64,000 nucleotides of DNA from Lumbricus rubellus (GCA_945859605.1 OX243820.1:38445858-38509857), one strand, 5' to 3'. Counted from the first letter of the stretch, positions 1 through 12,120 are shown. Program-made: numbers and translations. Notes: a model not told the origin generated them from the sequence alone.

Positions 1-36
1 GACGCTGATCTACAACTTAGCGCCATCTGCTGACGG

Positions 37-410
37 TTGCAGTGGTGGTGGTTGTGGTGGTGGTGGTGGTGGTGGAAGTGGTGGTTGTGGTGGTTGTGGT
101 GGTGGTTGTGGTGGTGGTCGTGGTGGAGACTGCCTCTTTCTCTCTCTTTCCGGAGAAGTCTCCTGCCATTTATATATTTCGCTGTTAGTCGTCTGCTTTC
201 AATTCAACCGACCCAGTTCTTCGGAGACTCCGTTTGCCGGAGGAGGAGGACGAGAAGGAGGATGACGAGGCTGAGAGGAAGAGGAGAGGAGGAGGCTGAG
301 AAGGCGAAGGACGGACACATCGCACATAATACGTCTCTCACATGCCCCTGGAAGCCGCCTTCTCCTCCTCCTCCTCCTCCTCCTCGTCTTCCTCCTCCTC
401 CTCAAAACAC
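37..410. repeat. Low-complexity GGT-, GGA- and CTC-type triplet tracts
   Basis: Three tracts follow one another: TGG/TTG triplets at about 40-125, GGA/GAG-rich sequence at 238-305, and CTC/CCT triplets at 357-405. The tracts keep long frames open on both strands (tryptophan-, arginine- and proline-rich), but the peptides are pure repeat translation with no domain. Nothing else is recognised between 1 and 560. Confidence 0.85.
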
Positions 411-561
411 ATCACTCTTCCTCTTCCCTCTTTGTGAACCCATTTCAGGACAGCTGCTGCTATCGAGTGCAGTTAGGTAACGCATCGCATTACTCTGCCA
501 CCCTCTGTCGCCGTCAACGTCTACGGCGCGAAAACTGATATGCACACCGTCAATGAAATAT

Positions 562-1118
562 CTCATTTCCATCGCATTATTTCAATTGCATTATTTCAAT
601 TGCATTATTTCAATTGCATTATTTCAATTGCATTATTTCAATTGCATTATTTCAATTGCATTATTTCAATTGCATTATCTCCATTGCATTATTTCAATCG
701 CATTATTTCCATCGCATTATTTCCATCGCATTATTTCCATCGCATTATTTCCATCGCATTATTTCCATCGCATTATTTCCATCGCATTATTTCCATTGTC
801 TTATTTCCATCGCATTATTTCCATTGTCTTATTTCCATCGCATTATTTCCATCGCATTATTTCCATCGCATTATTTCCATTGTCTTATTTCCATCGCATT
901 ATTTCAATCGCATTATTTCAATTGCATTATTTCAATTGCATTATCTCCATTGCATTATTTCAATCGCATTATTTCAATCGCATTATTTCAATCGCATTAT
1001 TTCAATCGCATTATTTCAATTGCATTATTTCAATTGCATTATCTCCATCGCATTATTTCAATTGCATTATTTCAATTGCATTATTTCCATTGCATTATTT
1101 CCATTGCATTCTCTCTCT
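562..1118. repeat. 14-bp minisatellite (TTATTTCAATTGCA family)
   Basis: About 38-40 head-to-tail copies of a 14-bp unit. At least five variants occur, differing at two or three positions: TTATTTCAATTGCA, TTATTTCCATCGCA, TTATTTCCATTGTC, TTATTTCAATCGCA and TTATCTCCATTGCA. The variants are grouped in blocks rather than shuffled: CAATTG units at the left, CCATCG units in the middle, CAATCG and CAATTG units at the right. Because 14 is not a multiple of three, all three plus frames stay open with the same peptide, which explains the overlapping open frames here. It is not coding. Confidence 0.93.
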
Positions 1119-1314
1119 TCTAATGTACGATGTATAATACATCGCTACGATTTACACATTGCGTTGCGATGCAATGTGCATTACGATGCAATGTCTTCTA
1201 ACATTACGTTTTAAAACATAAATTGTTGCATTATTACACTTTCCCAGTAACTCAATTAGTAAGATTTGTTTCATATTAAAATATGTATATATATCAATTA
1301 TTTCCTTATTGCCG

Positions 1315-1414
1315 TGGCTGGGAGCGCTCCTGGGTAGAATTAGAGAAGTGGCGCTATATTATAAGTCCATGCAATGAATGAATGAATGAATGAATGAATG
1401 AATGAATGAATGTT
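1315..1414 (+). repeat. L2/CR1-like 3' tail followed by (AATG)n
   Basis: The segment 1318-1362 (GGGAGCGCTCCTGGGTAG, then GTGGCGCTATATTATAAG) resembles the 'gcgctatataaat' tail that ends many LINE and SINE copies. A similar tail occurs at 22970-23020, 28640-28692, 36560-36625 and 49180-49220. An (AATG)n microsatellite at 1373-1412 follows, in the position of the short repeat that commonly ends such elements. Only the 3' end is present. Confidence 0.45.
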
Positions 1415-1999
1415 ATGTAAGGTGTCGTTCGCTTGTATTGTAGGCAGCAGTGACATGAAATAGGTGTCACATGTAAAACGGTTGCAAGGCCCACCACGAC
1501 CAAAACCACGACCACCGTCATGGAGTGTGTGTGTGTGTGAAATGGAGAAGGGCGAAGTAGTAGGGATAAGGTATCACCGCGTTGGCTGTGGGAATGAAAC
1601 GACCATGTAGAGTAATGGGAACCATGTGGAGGAGGAGGAGGAAGAGGAGTAGGAAGAGGAGGAGGAGGAGGACGAGGAGGTTGTGGGAATCGACTGTTCA
1701 GCCGCCGCCTTCCCCTTTTCTCCACCCGAATGCATTTCAAGAAAAATGACGAAACCAAAACCACGAGTTTTTATGTTACCGCAACACATATAAAACATTG
1801 GATAAAGCAACGCAGCTATCGTATATAATACGAGTATCTAACAGTTTCCAGTCAATGTTTACAAACGAATCTCTTTAAAACGTCAACTTAATACAGTATA
1901 AACACTGTATTGAATACTATGCAGTACAGAATACTGAGCAGTATCATCAACATATACATGTAATATGTCATTGTCATATAATCCAATCCACAATTTACC
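1415..1999. other. Intergenic, no gene recognised
   Basis: Contains a short (GT)n run near 1525, a (GGA)n run at 1624-1680, and AT-rich sequence with 'cagtata/actgtat' repeats around 1890-1950. No splice-supported exon was found. Confidence 0.5.
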
Positions 2000-2340
2000 C
2001 AATAAACTCGTGATGCAAAATCCATTCAAAATCCAATCACAGCAGAAGTTTAATATCACTCCTAATCTAATCCAATCCTAATCTAATACAATTCAAATAT
2101 AATCCAATTCAAATGTAATCTAATCCTAATCTAATCCAATTCAAATATAATCCAATTCAAATGTAATCCAATCCTAATCTAATCCAATTCAAATATAATC
2201 CAATTCAAATGTAATCTAATCCTAATCTAATCCAATTCAAATGTAATCTAGTCCAATTCTAATCTAATTCAATTCAAATCTAATTCAATCCAAATTTAAT
2301 CCAATCCAAATTTAATCTATATCTAATCCAACGACATCCT
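2000..2340. repeat. Degenerate minisatellite, TAATCCAATTCAAA-like units
   Basis: Roughly 10- to 14-bp units (AATCCAATTC, AAATATAATCC, AATGTAATCTAATCC) are repeated about 25 times. A higher-order unit of about 57 bp (CCTAATCTAATCCAATTC plus the following half) recurs at 2068-2260. Very low GC and no coding potential. Confidence 0.8.
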
Positions 2341-2591
2341 ATCCAATTATATCCAAGATACACGACGGTAGTTTGTATATCGTCATCGTCGTCATCGTCA
2401 CATTGCCACAAGTTTGGTAAGAATCATTAATTGATGACAATATATAATCGGTGGTTATATTTATATTATAGGCTTAGTCACGTGACGACGATCCGTGAGA
2501 AAGTCAACAATGATTCCAATGCAATACTGATATCTTGACAAACAGATCGATAAAGTTTCCAATGTCAACGAAAACAAAAGCAAGGCCTACA

Positions 2592-3312
2592 CAACATTCC
2601 TCATGAATAATAATTATTACAATCTAGTCCTCATGAATAATAATTATTACAATCTAGTCCTCATGAATAATAATTATTACAATCTAGTCCTCATGAATAA
2701 TAATTATTACAATCTAGTTCTCATGAATAATTACAGTCTAGTCCTCGTGAATAATTACAATCTATAGTCCTCATGAATAATTACAATATAGTTCTCATAA
2801 ATAATAATTACAATCTATAATAGTCCTCATGAATAATTACAATATATAGTCCTCATGACTATCATTTATTTATTTCGGAAATTATTTATTTATTTATTTC
2901 GGAAATAATTAGAATCTATAGTCCTCATGAATAATTACAATCTATAGTCCTCATGAATAATTACAACCTAGTCCTCATGAATAATTATTACAATCTAGTC
3001 CTCATGAATAATTATTACAATCTAGTTCTCATGAATAATTACAATCTAGTCTTCATAAATAATTACAATCTGGTCCTCATAAATAATTACAATCTGGTCC
3101 TCATGAATAATTACAATCTAGTTCTCATGAATAATTACAATCTAGTCTTCATAAATAATTACAATCTGGTCCTCATGAATAATTACAATCTAGTTCTCAT
3201 GAATAATAATTACAGTCTAGTCCTCATGAATAATTATGATCTAGTCCTCATGAATAATTACAGTCTAGTCCTCATGAATAATTACAATCTAGTCCTCATG
3301 AATAATCATTAT
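2592..3312. repeat. 24-30-bp minisatellite (AATTACAATCTAGTCCTCATGAAT)
   Basis: About 27 copies of a unit built around 'cctcatgaataattacaatctagt'. Left copies carry an extra AATAATTA and are 30 bp long; right copies are mostly 24 bp. Since 24 is a multiple of three, the right half gives an eight-residue repeating open frame (2953-3324) that should not be taken as a gene. A short (TTTA)n run interrupts the array at 2865-2900. Confidence 0.93.
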
Positions 3313-4145
3313 AAAAAAAGTTAAAAGTTAAAAAAAGTTAAAAAAGAAAAAGTTAGCTATATAGGTAAACTGTTCTCATTTACAGAGAGGAGTCTTCACT
3401 GGTGAGTTCCCGCACACACGTACAACAAGGACTCGGCCCCTCCACCCACCCCCATGCACCAGATTCCCATTCACACCATCATCACACCACCATCATCAGT
3501 TCATCACGAACACAGAAAGAAAGACTGCTATAAATAGGACGACCTAGTTAGTCATGCTTTTACTATAATAATAATATATATAGGCTGCAGAACACAACAC
3601 ATCAGCAGATGGACAACAACAATGTCAATGAGACGGACAAAGAGAGACATTAGGATATTATTTCGGTGGCATTTGGCGGCAACAGATCCTATAAATAAAT
3701 GAATTGAGGAAACGTTCTTAGAAGTATATTTAAATGACAAAGTCTGGTCATGCAGAAATTCATTCATCAAACGTCTGTCAATCTCCCCTCTCTCTCTCTC
3801 TATCTCTCCGTGTCTGTCTGTCTGTCTGTCTCTCTCTCAATGTGTTTCTCGATGTCCCTGTCTGTGCGTCTGCCTCTGTGTTTGCATATTTGTCCCTCCT
3901 GCCTGTCTGTCTGTCTCTGCATGCCTCTGTCTTTCTTTGTCTGTGTGTCTCTGTCTGTTTGAGTCTGTGAGTTACACCTGAATTCTGATATCAAGTTCTA
4001 CTTATATAACAAATCTAGTTCATGAGAAATGAGAGCAGAGAAGAAAGAGAAGAAGCCATGCTGCATTTAAAGAGGAATATATTCATAATTAAGACCCGTC
4101 TTTATATACAAACAGGTAGACTGGAGATAGAAGAGAGAGACAGAC

Positions 4146-4178
<33 letters not shown>

Positions 4179-5075
4179 GACAGACACAGAGACATAGCCA
4201 TACGTTTCAATTTACAGGAAAAATACCGTCTGGCAATAAAAGCAATTCTGTGAACAAGAGAGGCTGTAGAAAATGGTTACAGATGGAGATGGAGGAGGAG
4301 CAGGAGGAGGAGGAGTAGTAGGTGGTGGAGGAGGAGGAAAAGGAGGAGGAGAGTGACGAGGAGGAAGAGGATGAGGAGATGGACTGGTCAGCCAGAGGAA
4401 CTGTGTCAAGCACATGACAAGTTCACTATTTAAAGACGAAAAAGTGAAAAACAGACTTTAATCCCGGATACACTGCAGCGGACCATTGAAGAGATGAGGA
4501 GCGAATTTCAACTCATAATTATTATATTACAGCTAAAGATAAATTAAGAATGAGATTGATTAGAGGCGATGGCGACATTGCTATAAGAGACGAGATGATG
4601 ATGATGATCCGGACAGAAGAAATACGTCAATTACTCAAAGACAAACAGTTGAGAAATCAGCCGCACGTCAGCAGCTGCACAAAAGAGGAGAAGGAGGAGA
4701 AGAAGGAGAAGGAGACATAAACAAAGAACGCTGACGACCTCCTATATAACAAAATGCCTCTGGCTTAGAACTGTGGATTCTGCATTCGAAAGACTCGAAA
4801 CGTTATCCGACGTCTGTCCGTCCGTCCATTAATCCATCCCATCGTCCGTCCGTCTGTCTGTCCGTCTGTCTGTCCGTCTCTACGTCTGTCCGTCCGTTGA
4901 GCGGATTTCTTCGTCGAACAACGATGAGTTATGACGACAATTGAACAAAACAACATCAAGACTTGTGCTTAAAAATCCTCTCTCTTTCTCTTTATCCTTC
5001 TCTGTCCGTCTTTATATATGTCCCACTATGTCTGCATCTGTCTGTCGGTCTTATAACCAGCCACACATCCCTCAA
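3313..5075. repeat. Microsatellite-rich intergenic region
   Basis: Holds CT/TCTG-rich sequence at 3782-3965, (CAGA)n at 4138-4195, a (GGA)n-rich tract at 4280-4385, (GATG)n at 4593-4606, AGGAGAAGG-type purines at 4685-4715, and (TCCGTCTG)n at 4815-4900. No exon is supported. The many 60-100-codon frames here are repeat translations. Confidence 0.75.
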
Positions 5076-5080
5076 CAAAC

Positions 5081-5833
5081 ACCAATAATATTATATTAAA
5101 CACCGATAACATTATAATAAACCCCAAAAATATTATAATAAACACCAATAATATTATAATAAACACCAATAATATCATAATAAACACCAATAATATTATA
5201 ATAAACACCAATAATATTATAATAAACACCAATAATATCATAATAAACACCAATAATATTACAATAAACACCAATAATATTACTATAAACACCAATAATA
5301 TTACTATAAACACCAATAATATTACTATAAACACCAATAATATTACAATAAACACCAATAATATTATAATAAACACCAATAATATTACAATAAACACCAA
5401 TAATATTACAATAAACACCAATAATATTACAATAAACACCAATAATATTATAATAAACACCAATAATATTATAATAAACACCAATAATATTACAATAAAC
5501 ACCAATAATATTATAATAAACACCAATAATATTATAATAAACACCAATAATATTATAATAAACACCAATAATATTATAATAAACACCAATAATATTATAA
5601 TAAACACCAATAATATTATAATAAACACCAATAATATTACAATAAAAACCAATAATATTACAATAAAATCCAATGATATTATAATAAACACCAACAATAT
5701 TACAATAAACACCAATAATATTACAATAAACACCAATAATATTACAATAAACACCAATAATATTATAATAAACAGCAATAATATTATAATAAACACCAAT
5801 AATATTATAATAAACAACAATAATATTATAATA
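5081..5833. repeat. 21-bp minisatellite (AATAATATTATAATAAACACC)
   Basis: About 36 head-to-tail copies of a 21-bp unit with small variants at one position (ATTATAATA, ATTACAATA, ATTACTATA, ATCATAATA). The period is seven codons, so the minus strand has open frames of about 300 residues with a seven-residue hydrophobic repeat. These look like membrane proteins but are repeat artefacts. The array is broken at 5834 by a foldback element and resumes briefly after 6360. Confidence 0.95.
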
Positions 5834-6360
5834 ACGGTACGTGACGTTTGGGCGCCGCCGTTTGGGCGCCGGCCGTTTGGGCGCCGCCGTTTCGGCGCCG
5901 GCCGTTTGGGCGCGACGCCGTTTGGGCGCCGGACGTTTCGGCGCGACATGAACTGTCATTACCTTTTCTAGCATTACGTCGACCGTTGAACATTTGAAAC
6001 TAATTACTGTATCTCTATAACGCTTTTAATTACCATAATCTTTTAAAACATTTGGTTTAAATCGAACATTGAACTTCTGAAAGTAATTCAGTTCTTTGTG
6101 GAATGCTTTTATTTAACATCAAATCATTCCCTTGGGTAACATGATGTGTTAACATTAAATTTAACAATGCACATTACAAAACATATCTGAATTACAATTC
6201 CTGGACAAATAAGGAGTTTTAAGTGCTATTTCATTACATAACTTCTTCCGCGCCGAAACGTCCGGCGCCCAAACGGCGTCGCGCCCAAACGGCCGGCGCC
6301 GAAACGGCGGCGCCCAAACGGCCGGCGCCCAAACGGCGGCGCCCAAACGTCCTGATCCGT
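5834..6360. mobile_element. Foldback-like element with 114-bp GC-rich inverted arms
   Basis: Left arm 5834-5946 and right arm 6248-6360 are reverse complements. Past the first dozen bases they look almost identical. Each arm is built from sub-repeats such as CCGTTTGGGCGCCGG and CGTTTCGGCGCC, so GGCGCC recurs many times. The 300-bp core (5947-6247) is AT-rich with no coding content. TATAATA is present on both sides (5827-5833 and 6361-6367), consistent with a 7-bp target duplication, but the host is an AT-rich minisatellite so this is ambiguous. Minisatellite-like sequence continues beyond 6360, so the element inserted into the array. Superfamily unknown. Confidence 0.82.
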
Positions 6361-6367
6361 TATAATA

Positions 6368-7552
6368 AACACCAACTAATATAATAAATACAGATAATGT
6401 CATTTGAGAAAGCACCTGACGAATATATATAATTATGCACGAAATTATATAGAAAACACGGATAATGATGATCGACGTTGAACGAGTTTTAAAGCCGTGA
6501 TCATTTCGAAGGGCTAGGCATGATTGAGTCGACCAGGGGGGGGGTCGTTCTGGTCCGTGTGGATCAAGACATCGTAGCAACAACAACTAAAAATGCCCAC
6601 AGTGTGATATAATAAAATGCAAATGTAGCACATGACAAACAGCAAACATAAACATACAAACACATAAACACACAAACACAGGGTCGGACACGGAGAAGAA
6701 CTAAAGCGCCGTCTTTCGATTTAAAAACAGCAGCCGCCCAAGTCGATGGAGGCAAATGAGAAAACGGAAGCCATATAAAGGAAGGTGGAGGAGAGAGAGA
6801 TTCCGACACCCAGCGCCACACACACACGCACTTACCTACACACACACACACACACGCGCGCGCACACACACCAAGAGCAGCAGCAGCAGCAGCAGCGGTT
6901 GATCGGGGTTTCACTTGTTATGACAACCTGTTGCAGGATTTATGGCTGAATAGGGTAAGGGAGATGGAAGAAGGAGGGGAGGAATTGAGGGAGGAAGGGT
7001 GCCTTCTGTAGCACAAAAAAGGCTTTTCGTATAATTACAAGCCAAACACACGAAGAAGTGGAGATATGTATGAGGCGGAATACAAGCAAAGCAAAGCAAG
7101 TGAAAAAGCGATGTTTCACGAGATTGACTTGAGCAGCCATTAAACGATTCAATCCAGTTTCATGCGTTTAATTAAAAGTAGGTCACAACTGCGAAGTGAA
7201 ACAACAACTAGAGCGAAAAGTCGAATGTAGATTGTAGAAGATGTGTCTAAAGTTAGCACTCAATCATATTCTCATATAATAAATAATAAACGAAAGTTAG
7301 CAATCATATTCTCATATAATAGTCAACGAGTTTCTTCCGCATTTCATTTCTGTGCGTGAGTCACATGTTAGATGGCTCCAACATGTGTCACGTTACGTGA
7401 CACATGATGACGTATAGCATCTAATTAATATGGTCACGAGTAAAGCAACATTTTCGTAAAACACTGCAATACATAAATTATAGACTCAAAACAATTTATC
7501 CACAGTCGAGATTAGAAATCGTCTGATCACAGAATCATTTGAAGTTCACTGC

Positions 7553-7592
<40 letters not shown>

Positions 7593-7950
7593 CGTTATCT
7601 CTGTATACTGTATATGGCCTATAGAATATATAGACAACAATTCATTACGTTGGTCCATTTGAATCTGGGGTGGGCCACTTATCCACCCATGCACCCTCCC
7701 CATCCGTAAGATAACAACCATTGGGCATGAGGCTGGGAGATGAATATGGCTACGCATCACCCAGCTGTATATTGTACCACGTCCCTTTTCAAGCCCTCTT
7801 TGTCAGAGAGCTTGACCAGATTATCCTCCCTGCAACCAGCATGTGAGCGCAGACACAGGGTTAGCCACCCACCCACCCACTCAATGGTAGGTGCATTGGT
7901 TTATCTTCACCGACTGCAGGGAGCGTTAGGTGGGTCGTGGGCATTGGCTA
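6368..7950. other. Intergenic with (CA)n, (CAG)n and (CAGA)n runs
   Basis: (CA)n at about 6810-6870, (AGC)n at 6877-6897 and (CAGA)n at 7549-7592. A 'caatcatattctcatataata' segment is duplicated at about 7260 and 7300. Several short frames were checked and none has a start in good context, splice-supported continuation or recognisable domain. Confidence 0.5.
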
Positions 7951-7952
7951 TA

Positions 7953-8664
7953 CAGGGTGGGTCAAAAAAGACCCCCGTACGGTTTTTTGCCAATATCTTG
8001 ACCAAAAGTAAGAATTTCGAAATGAAATTTTACATGCTTATAGACAATTCCCATTTACACATGATGGCCAGATTTCATAAAAATATTTCAAACAGAACAA
8101 ACGTTATAACACTTTTAGTGAGGCCACCCACCGTTTTTGACAATTCAAAAACGTAACGCACCAAAAAGTTTTAAAAACGATTTTATTAAGTCACATCTCA
8201 AATAACTGTTGTCAAATAACTGTTGTCAAGTGCTTCACAACTTGTGTTCAATGTGTCCACGACTAGTGTGCCAAAACTTCTTTTGAGTCTCTTTGCAAAG
8301 TTCTTGAAGGCTCTGTTGATGCATTCCAAAGGCAAATCTTCCCATGTCAGCTCCAATGCGCCCATTAATTCTCTTACCGCTCTTGGTTTTGGTTACAGAT
8401 TGTGATATTTCTCCAGCATAGCTCTCCGCAATAGATTATCAATACATCGGGTTCAAATCCGGAGATTTGGGCCATTGGCTTTCTCAATGAAACCAGAACA
8501 ATCGACATTGAGCCACTCTCCTTTCATTTTATGGCAAATCTCTTAACTCTCAGCTTAACTCTTAATTTTTTTCGCTCTCACTGTTTATCAGAGTAAACTT
8601 ACTTTTGGTCACGAATCACGATATTGGCAAAAAACCGTATGGGGGTCTTTTTTGGCCCACCCTG
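7953..8664. mobile_element. Degenerate Tc1/mariner-type element
   Basis: The ends are inverted repeats of about 45 bp: CAGGGTGGGTCAAAAAAGAC at the left, and the complement of GGTCTTTTTTGGCCCACCCT at the right. Each is followed inward by GGTTTTTTGCCAATAT or its complement. TA flanks both ends (7951-7952 and 8665-8666), as for Tc1/mariner insertions. The similarity continues a few bases outside the TA (TTGGCTATA on both sides), so the exact end is uncertain. The interior carries a decayed transposase remnant on the minus strand. At 712 bp it is about half the usual autonomous length. Confidence 0.8.
8208..8483 (-). pseudogene. Tc1/mariner transposase C-terminal remnant
   Basis: Read on the minus strand from 8483 downward, the sequence contains WPKSPDLNP, the hallmark around the third catalytic acid of Tc1/mariner DDE/D transposases. 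Stops follow (...NPMY, then two stops). A frame with the family-like C-terminal pattern comes next: RAVRELMGALELTWEDLPLE then CINRAFKNFAKRLKRSFG, ending near 8210. At least one frameshift separates upstream transposase-like sequence from the WPKSPDLNP frame. No N-terminal DNA-binding part is visible, so this copy is dead. Confidence 0.75.
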
Positions 8665-8886
8665 TATAGCCATTGCAAAGTCGTCACTGCATGGGGAGGA
8701 GGAGGATGTTGTTAGTATCTAAAGAGAAGAGGAAGAGGGAGAGTCTTGGAGAACGTCATTGGCGGAGAATGCGAGCAGGTAAGAGCAGAGTAGAGGGAGA
8801 AAGATATGCTGCCACTGTGTGTTATCATGTCCGCTGCCACAGTCGAAAGCCATGAAGGAATCCACGCCACCGACGAAGAATTTCGT

Positions 8887-9040
8887 CTTATCATATTTGA
8901 TGATGATGATGATGATGTTGTTGCTGCTGATGATGATGCAGTTGATGATGACAACGACGAAGCAGTTGATGATGATGATGCAGTTGATGATGATGATGAC
9001 GATAATGATGATAATGATGCTAACACTGTTGTTGCTGCTG
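8887..9040. repeat. (GAT)n / (GCTGCT)n trinucleotide tract
   Basis: Imperfect GAT repeats with GAC, GTT and GCT interruptions, ending in a (TTGCTGCTG) run at 9028-9055. The plus frame gives an acidic D-rich peptide and the minus frame an S-rich one. Both are low complexity with no domain, so coding is doubtful. Confidence 0.75.
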
Positions 9041-9367
9041 CTGCTGGTGCTGCTCCAGAGTTTATCAGACAAGAAACGGGACGGTGGTGGCCGCTGAATG
9101 TGTGTATATAAACGGAGTCAGTTCTATAGAAAGCGGGTGGCTTTGAAAACTGGGATAGCTGATTGGTAGGCAAGTAGATGGGTTGGAAAATAGATGGGTA
9201 GGTAGGTTGGTTGGTTGTGGTGACGAGGAAGTGGACCGATCACCAACCCCCCCCCCCCCACCTCACCCTTCATCAGTCGACGCTAAGCAAAATGAAATGG
9301 TCAACACTAAGTGTATACACCGTGTAGTTGCATACTCAATTAGAGAAGACTGAATGCATCGAGACCT

Positions 9368-9545
9368 CCATACAATAGACTTACCATACAATAGACTCAC
9401 CATACAATAGACTCACCATACAATAGACTCACCATACAATAGACTCACCATACAATAGACTCACCATACAACAATGGACTCACCATACAATAGACTTACC
9501 ATACAATAGACTTACCATACAATAGACTTACCATACAATAGATTC
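9368..9545. repeat. 16-bp minisatellite (CATACAATAGACTCAC)
   Basis: About 11 tandem copies of CATACAATAGACTCAC with a TTAC variant, and one unit lengthened to 'catacaacaatggactcac'. AT-rich flanks, no coding sense. Confidence 0.9.
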
Positions 9546-9814
9546 ACCTCGTTGCACAGACAATAGCAATTGTCTGACCCAGGTATAGGACTTCTTGCTT
9601 TGTCTGTCACCTACACGCTTCTTTCGCTTTCGACGAAGCCATGGAACAATGATCAATGCAATGCCATACAATGCATAGAATACATCATGTATCGTCATTG
9701 CTGTTGCAATAACATGTCTATAATACATAATTATTAATTATAGAGCACTGATATAAAAGAGAAACAGTCGCATATTATACAACAAAGAACATGTAACAAC
9801 CGCCACCGCAACTC

Positions 9815-10235
9815 CTCTCCCTCCTCCTTCCCTCTCTCCTCTCCTCTTCCCCCTTCTCCCCTCCTCTCTCTCTTCTCCTCTTCCCTCCTTCTCCTCTCCC
9901 TCCTCCTCTCTCTCCTCTTCCCTCCTCCTTCTCTCTCCCCTCTTCCCTCCTCCTCTCCCTCCTCCTCTTTCTCCTCTTCCCTCCTTCTCCTCTCCCTCCT
10001 CCTCTCTCTCCTCCTCTTCCCTCCTTCTCCTCTCTCTCTTTCATCCTCTTCCCTCATCCTCCTCTCTCCTCTTCCCTCCTTCTCCTCTCCCTACTCTTCC
10101 TCTTCTTCTCCTTCCCTCTCTCTCTCCTCCTTTCCTTCCTCCTCATCCCCTCTTTCTCCTCCCCTCTCTCCTCCTGCGCTCTCTTCATCCTCTCTCCTCC
10201 TCCTCCTCCTCATTTCCTTCCTCCTCTCCACAGCT
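9815..10235. repeat. Pyrimidine tract (CTCCTCTTCCCTCCTTCTCC-like)
   Basis: Over 400 bp of almost unbroken pyrimidine on the plus strand, in loosely periodic CTCCTCTTCC / CTCCTTCTCC units. The minus strand reads as Arg/Glu/Gly-rich frames that are repeat artefacts. Tracts like this can form triplex (H-DNA) structures, which is an inference from composition. Confidence 0.85.
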
Positions 10236-11060
10236 ATAGACAACGAATTGAAAGACGCTTGGATCTAAGTACAATTGGAGCATCCATCCAATTAATGATG
10301 CATCCATCCATCCTCAGTCTCTTCTGCTGCTGCTGCTTTAAATCGTTGAACACAAGTGACAACAAATCGAGCGATTAAAAATAGATCTGCAAAGTCTTAG
10401 ATGCAAAGAAGGAAGAAGAGGAAGAGAAAATCTCTCAAATCGCAAGAGACTGCAGTCATGCCTATCAAGTGTCTTCTCAATCTTTCTCGGTCTCGGCAGA
10501 TTAGAAGTGCTGAGTTTGCAATGGATGCAGAAGCATGCACAGAAACCTATGAATAAATCTCTTACTCTCCCGTGGAATTATTTCAACCCTCACCATGCCA
10601 GCATGCTGAACGTCATTGCTCGTATTAAACTCACTCTAAATATATTATATGCAATGTGTATATATATATATATATATATATTATAGCCCACAGATGGAAG
10701 TTAAAAGGAACGTTTATAAATTTCCGATTATATTATTTTAATGCCAACAACTTTTACCATATAAACAATTCAGCAACGATCAAATCGCAATCACTATGAT
10801 TAGCCATTGATCAAATCACCTACAAATATCATCACACCAGCAAACAATATCTAATAGCAATCAAACATTCAAATCAAATCAAATCTCGTTTATTCAAAGA
10901 GATCAAATGCCAAAAAACATTAAACAACAACAATGTCAAGAAGATGACTGTCAAATGTCAATAATAGCTCCCATGCACACACACACACACCGAAACACAC
11001 ACACACCCACACACTGATGTTTCCTTTCCTTGATAGGCAATAGACATAACAATAATAATA

Positions 11061-11130
<70 letters not shown>

Positions 11131-12120
11131 TACCATACAGTTCATTAATATAAAATAAAGGAAAGCTGAAGAGTCGAATATCGCTTTGCCATGGCAGAAG
11201 AAGATAGAAGAAAAGCTATGGATGGACGGACAGAATATAAGCTCATCATCATCTGTGTTGAATCTATTTTTAACATATATAATCCATCTAATTATAGTTT
11301 TCATTTACACATCTATTTGTGGCTAATATTGCAATATATAAGTCGTCAGTCACTCACTCTGATCGTCGTCATGCTATGCTCTGCTGATCGTAAACAACCA
11401 TCAGTCTACCTGTCACGCTCAACACCCACTCACACACCCTCCTCCTCCACCCCACCATCACACACCCTTCTTCTCCCATCACACCCTGCCCCAAATCTAC
11501 CCCAACCCCCACCTCAACCAAGATGCATGCAATCGTCCATTGTTTAGTTTCACTTGAACACTGGTTGTCGGTCAATTGACGCAAGGATCGCAGCAGCAGT
11601 GCCATTCAAAGACAACAGGGAACCAGTCGAACGCTGATGACGATGACGACGACGACCATGCTATACTTCTACTATAGATGTATGCCGGATGGAAATTGAA
11701 AAGAACGACGACGGTAGATCATTAATAAGCACCAACATTATATATACACTATAAATATATATATATATATATACAGTTATACACACATATATATATATGC
11801 GCATTAGAATATATATATATATAAATACATATTTTATATATATATATATAATGCTGCGTGGATACATAATAGCACAACTATAATATGCGGATACATACAA
11901 TTTATGCATATAAAGTGAATACAGATTTTGACAATATGGGCAGTTCATGCACTTCATGAACTACTATACATGTATATAATCGATGCACACAACAAAATAA
12001 TCAAGTACTGGAGATGGTGGGTGGGTGGAGATGTGGAGGAAAGCCGTGCAAGAAGAACACAGTCGACATTTCTATATATCCGACATGATTTCCTGTTGAC
12101 TGGACAACGACATAATTTTA
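10236..12120. other. Intergenic with (TA)n, (CA)n and (AAT)n microsatellites
   Basis: (TA)n at 10657-10682, (CA)n at 10977-11010, a nearly pure (AAT)n of about 28 units at 11045-11132, CCACC-rich sequence at 11425-11520, and (TA)n blocks at 11750-11850. No supported exon. A GAATAAACGAG-type segment (minus strand, about 10880) resembles a retroposon tail but is too short to place. Confidence 0.5.

Noticed and set aside
540..1214. Overlapping plus-strand frames up to 224 codons
   Set aside because: The same peptide repeats in all three frames because the 14-bp unit is out of register with codons.
562..3312. Tandem arrays considered as CRISPR-like arrays
   Set aside because: Units are directly adjacent without unique spacers, and the genome is eukaryotic.
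5026..5974. Minus-strand open frames of about 300 codons resembling multi-pass membrane proteins
   Set aside because: They are translations of the 21-bp minisatellite plus the GC-rich foldback arm; periodicity is exact and no real domain is present.
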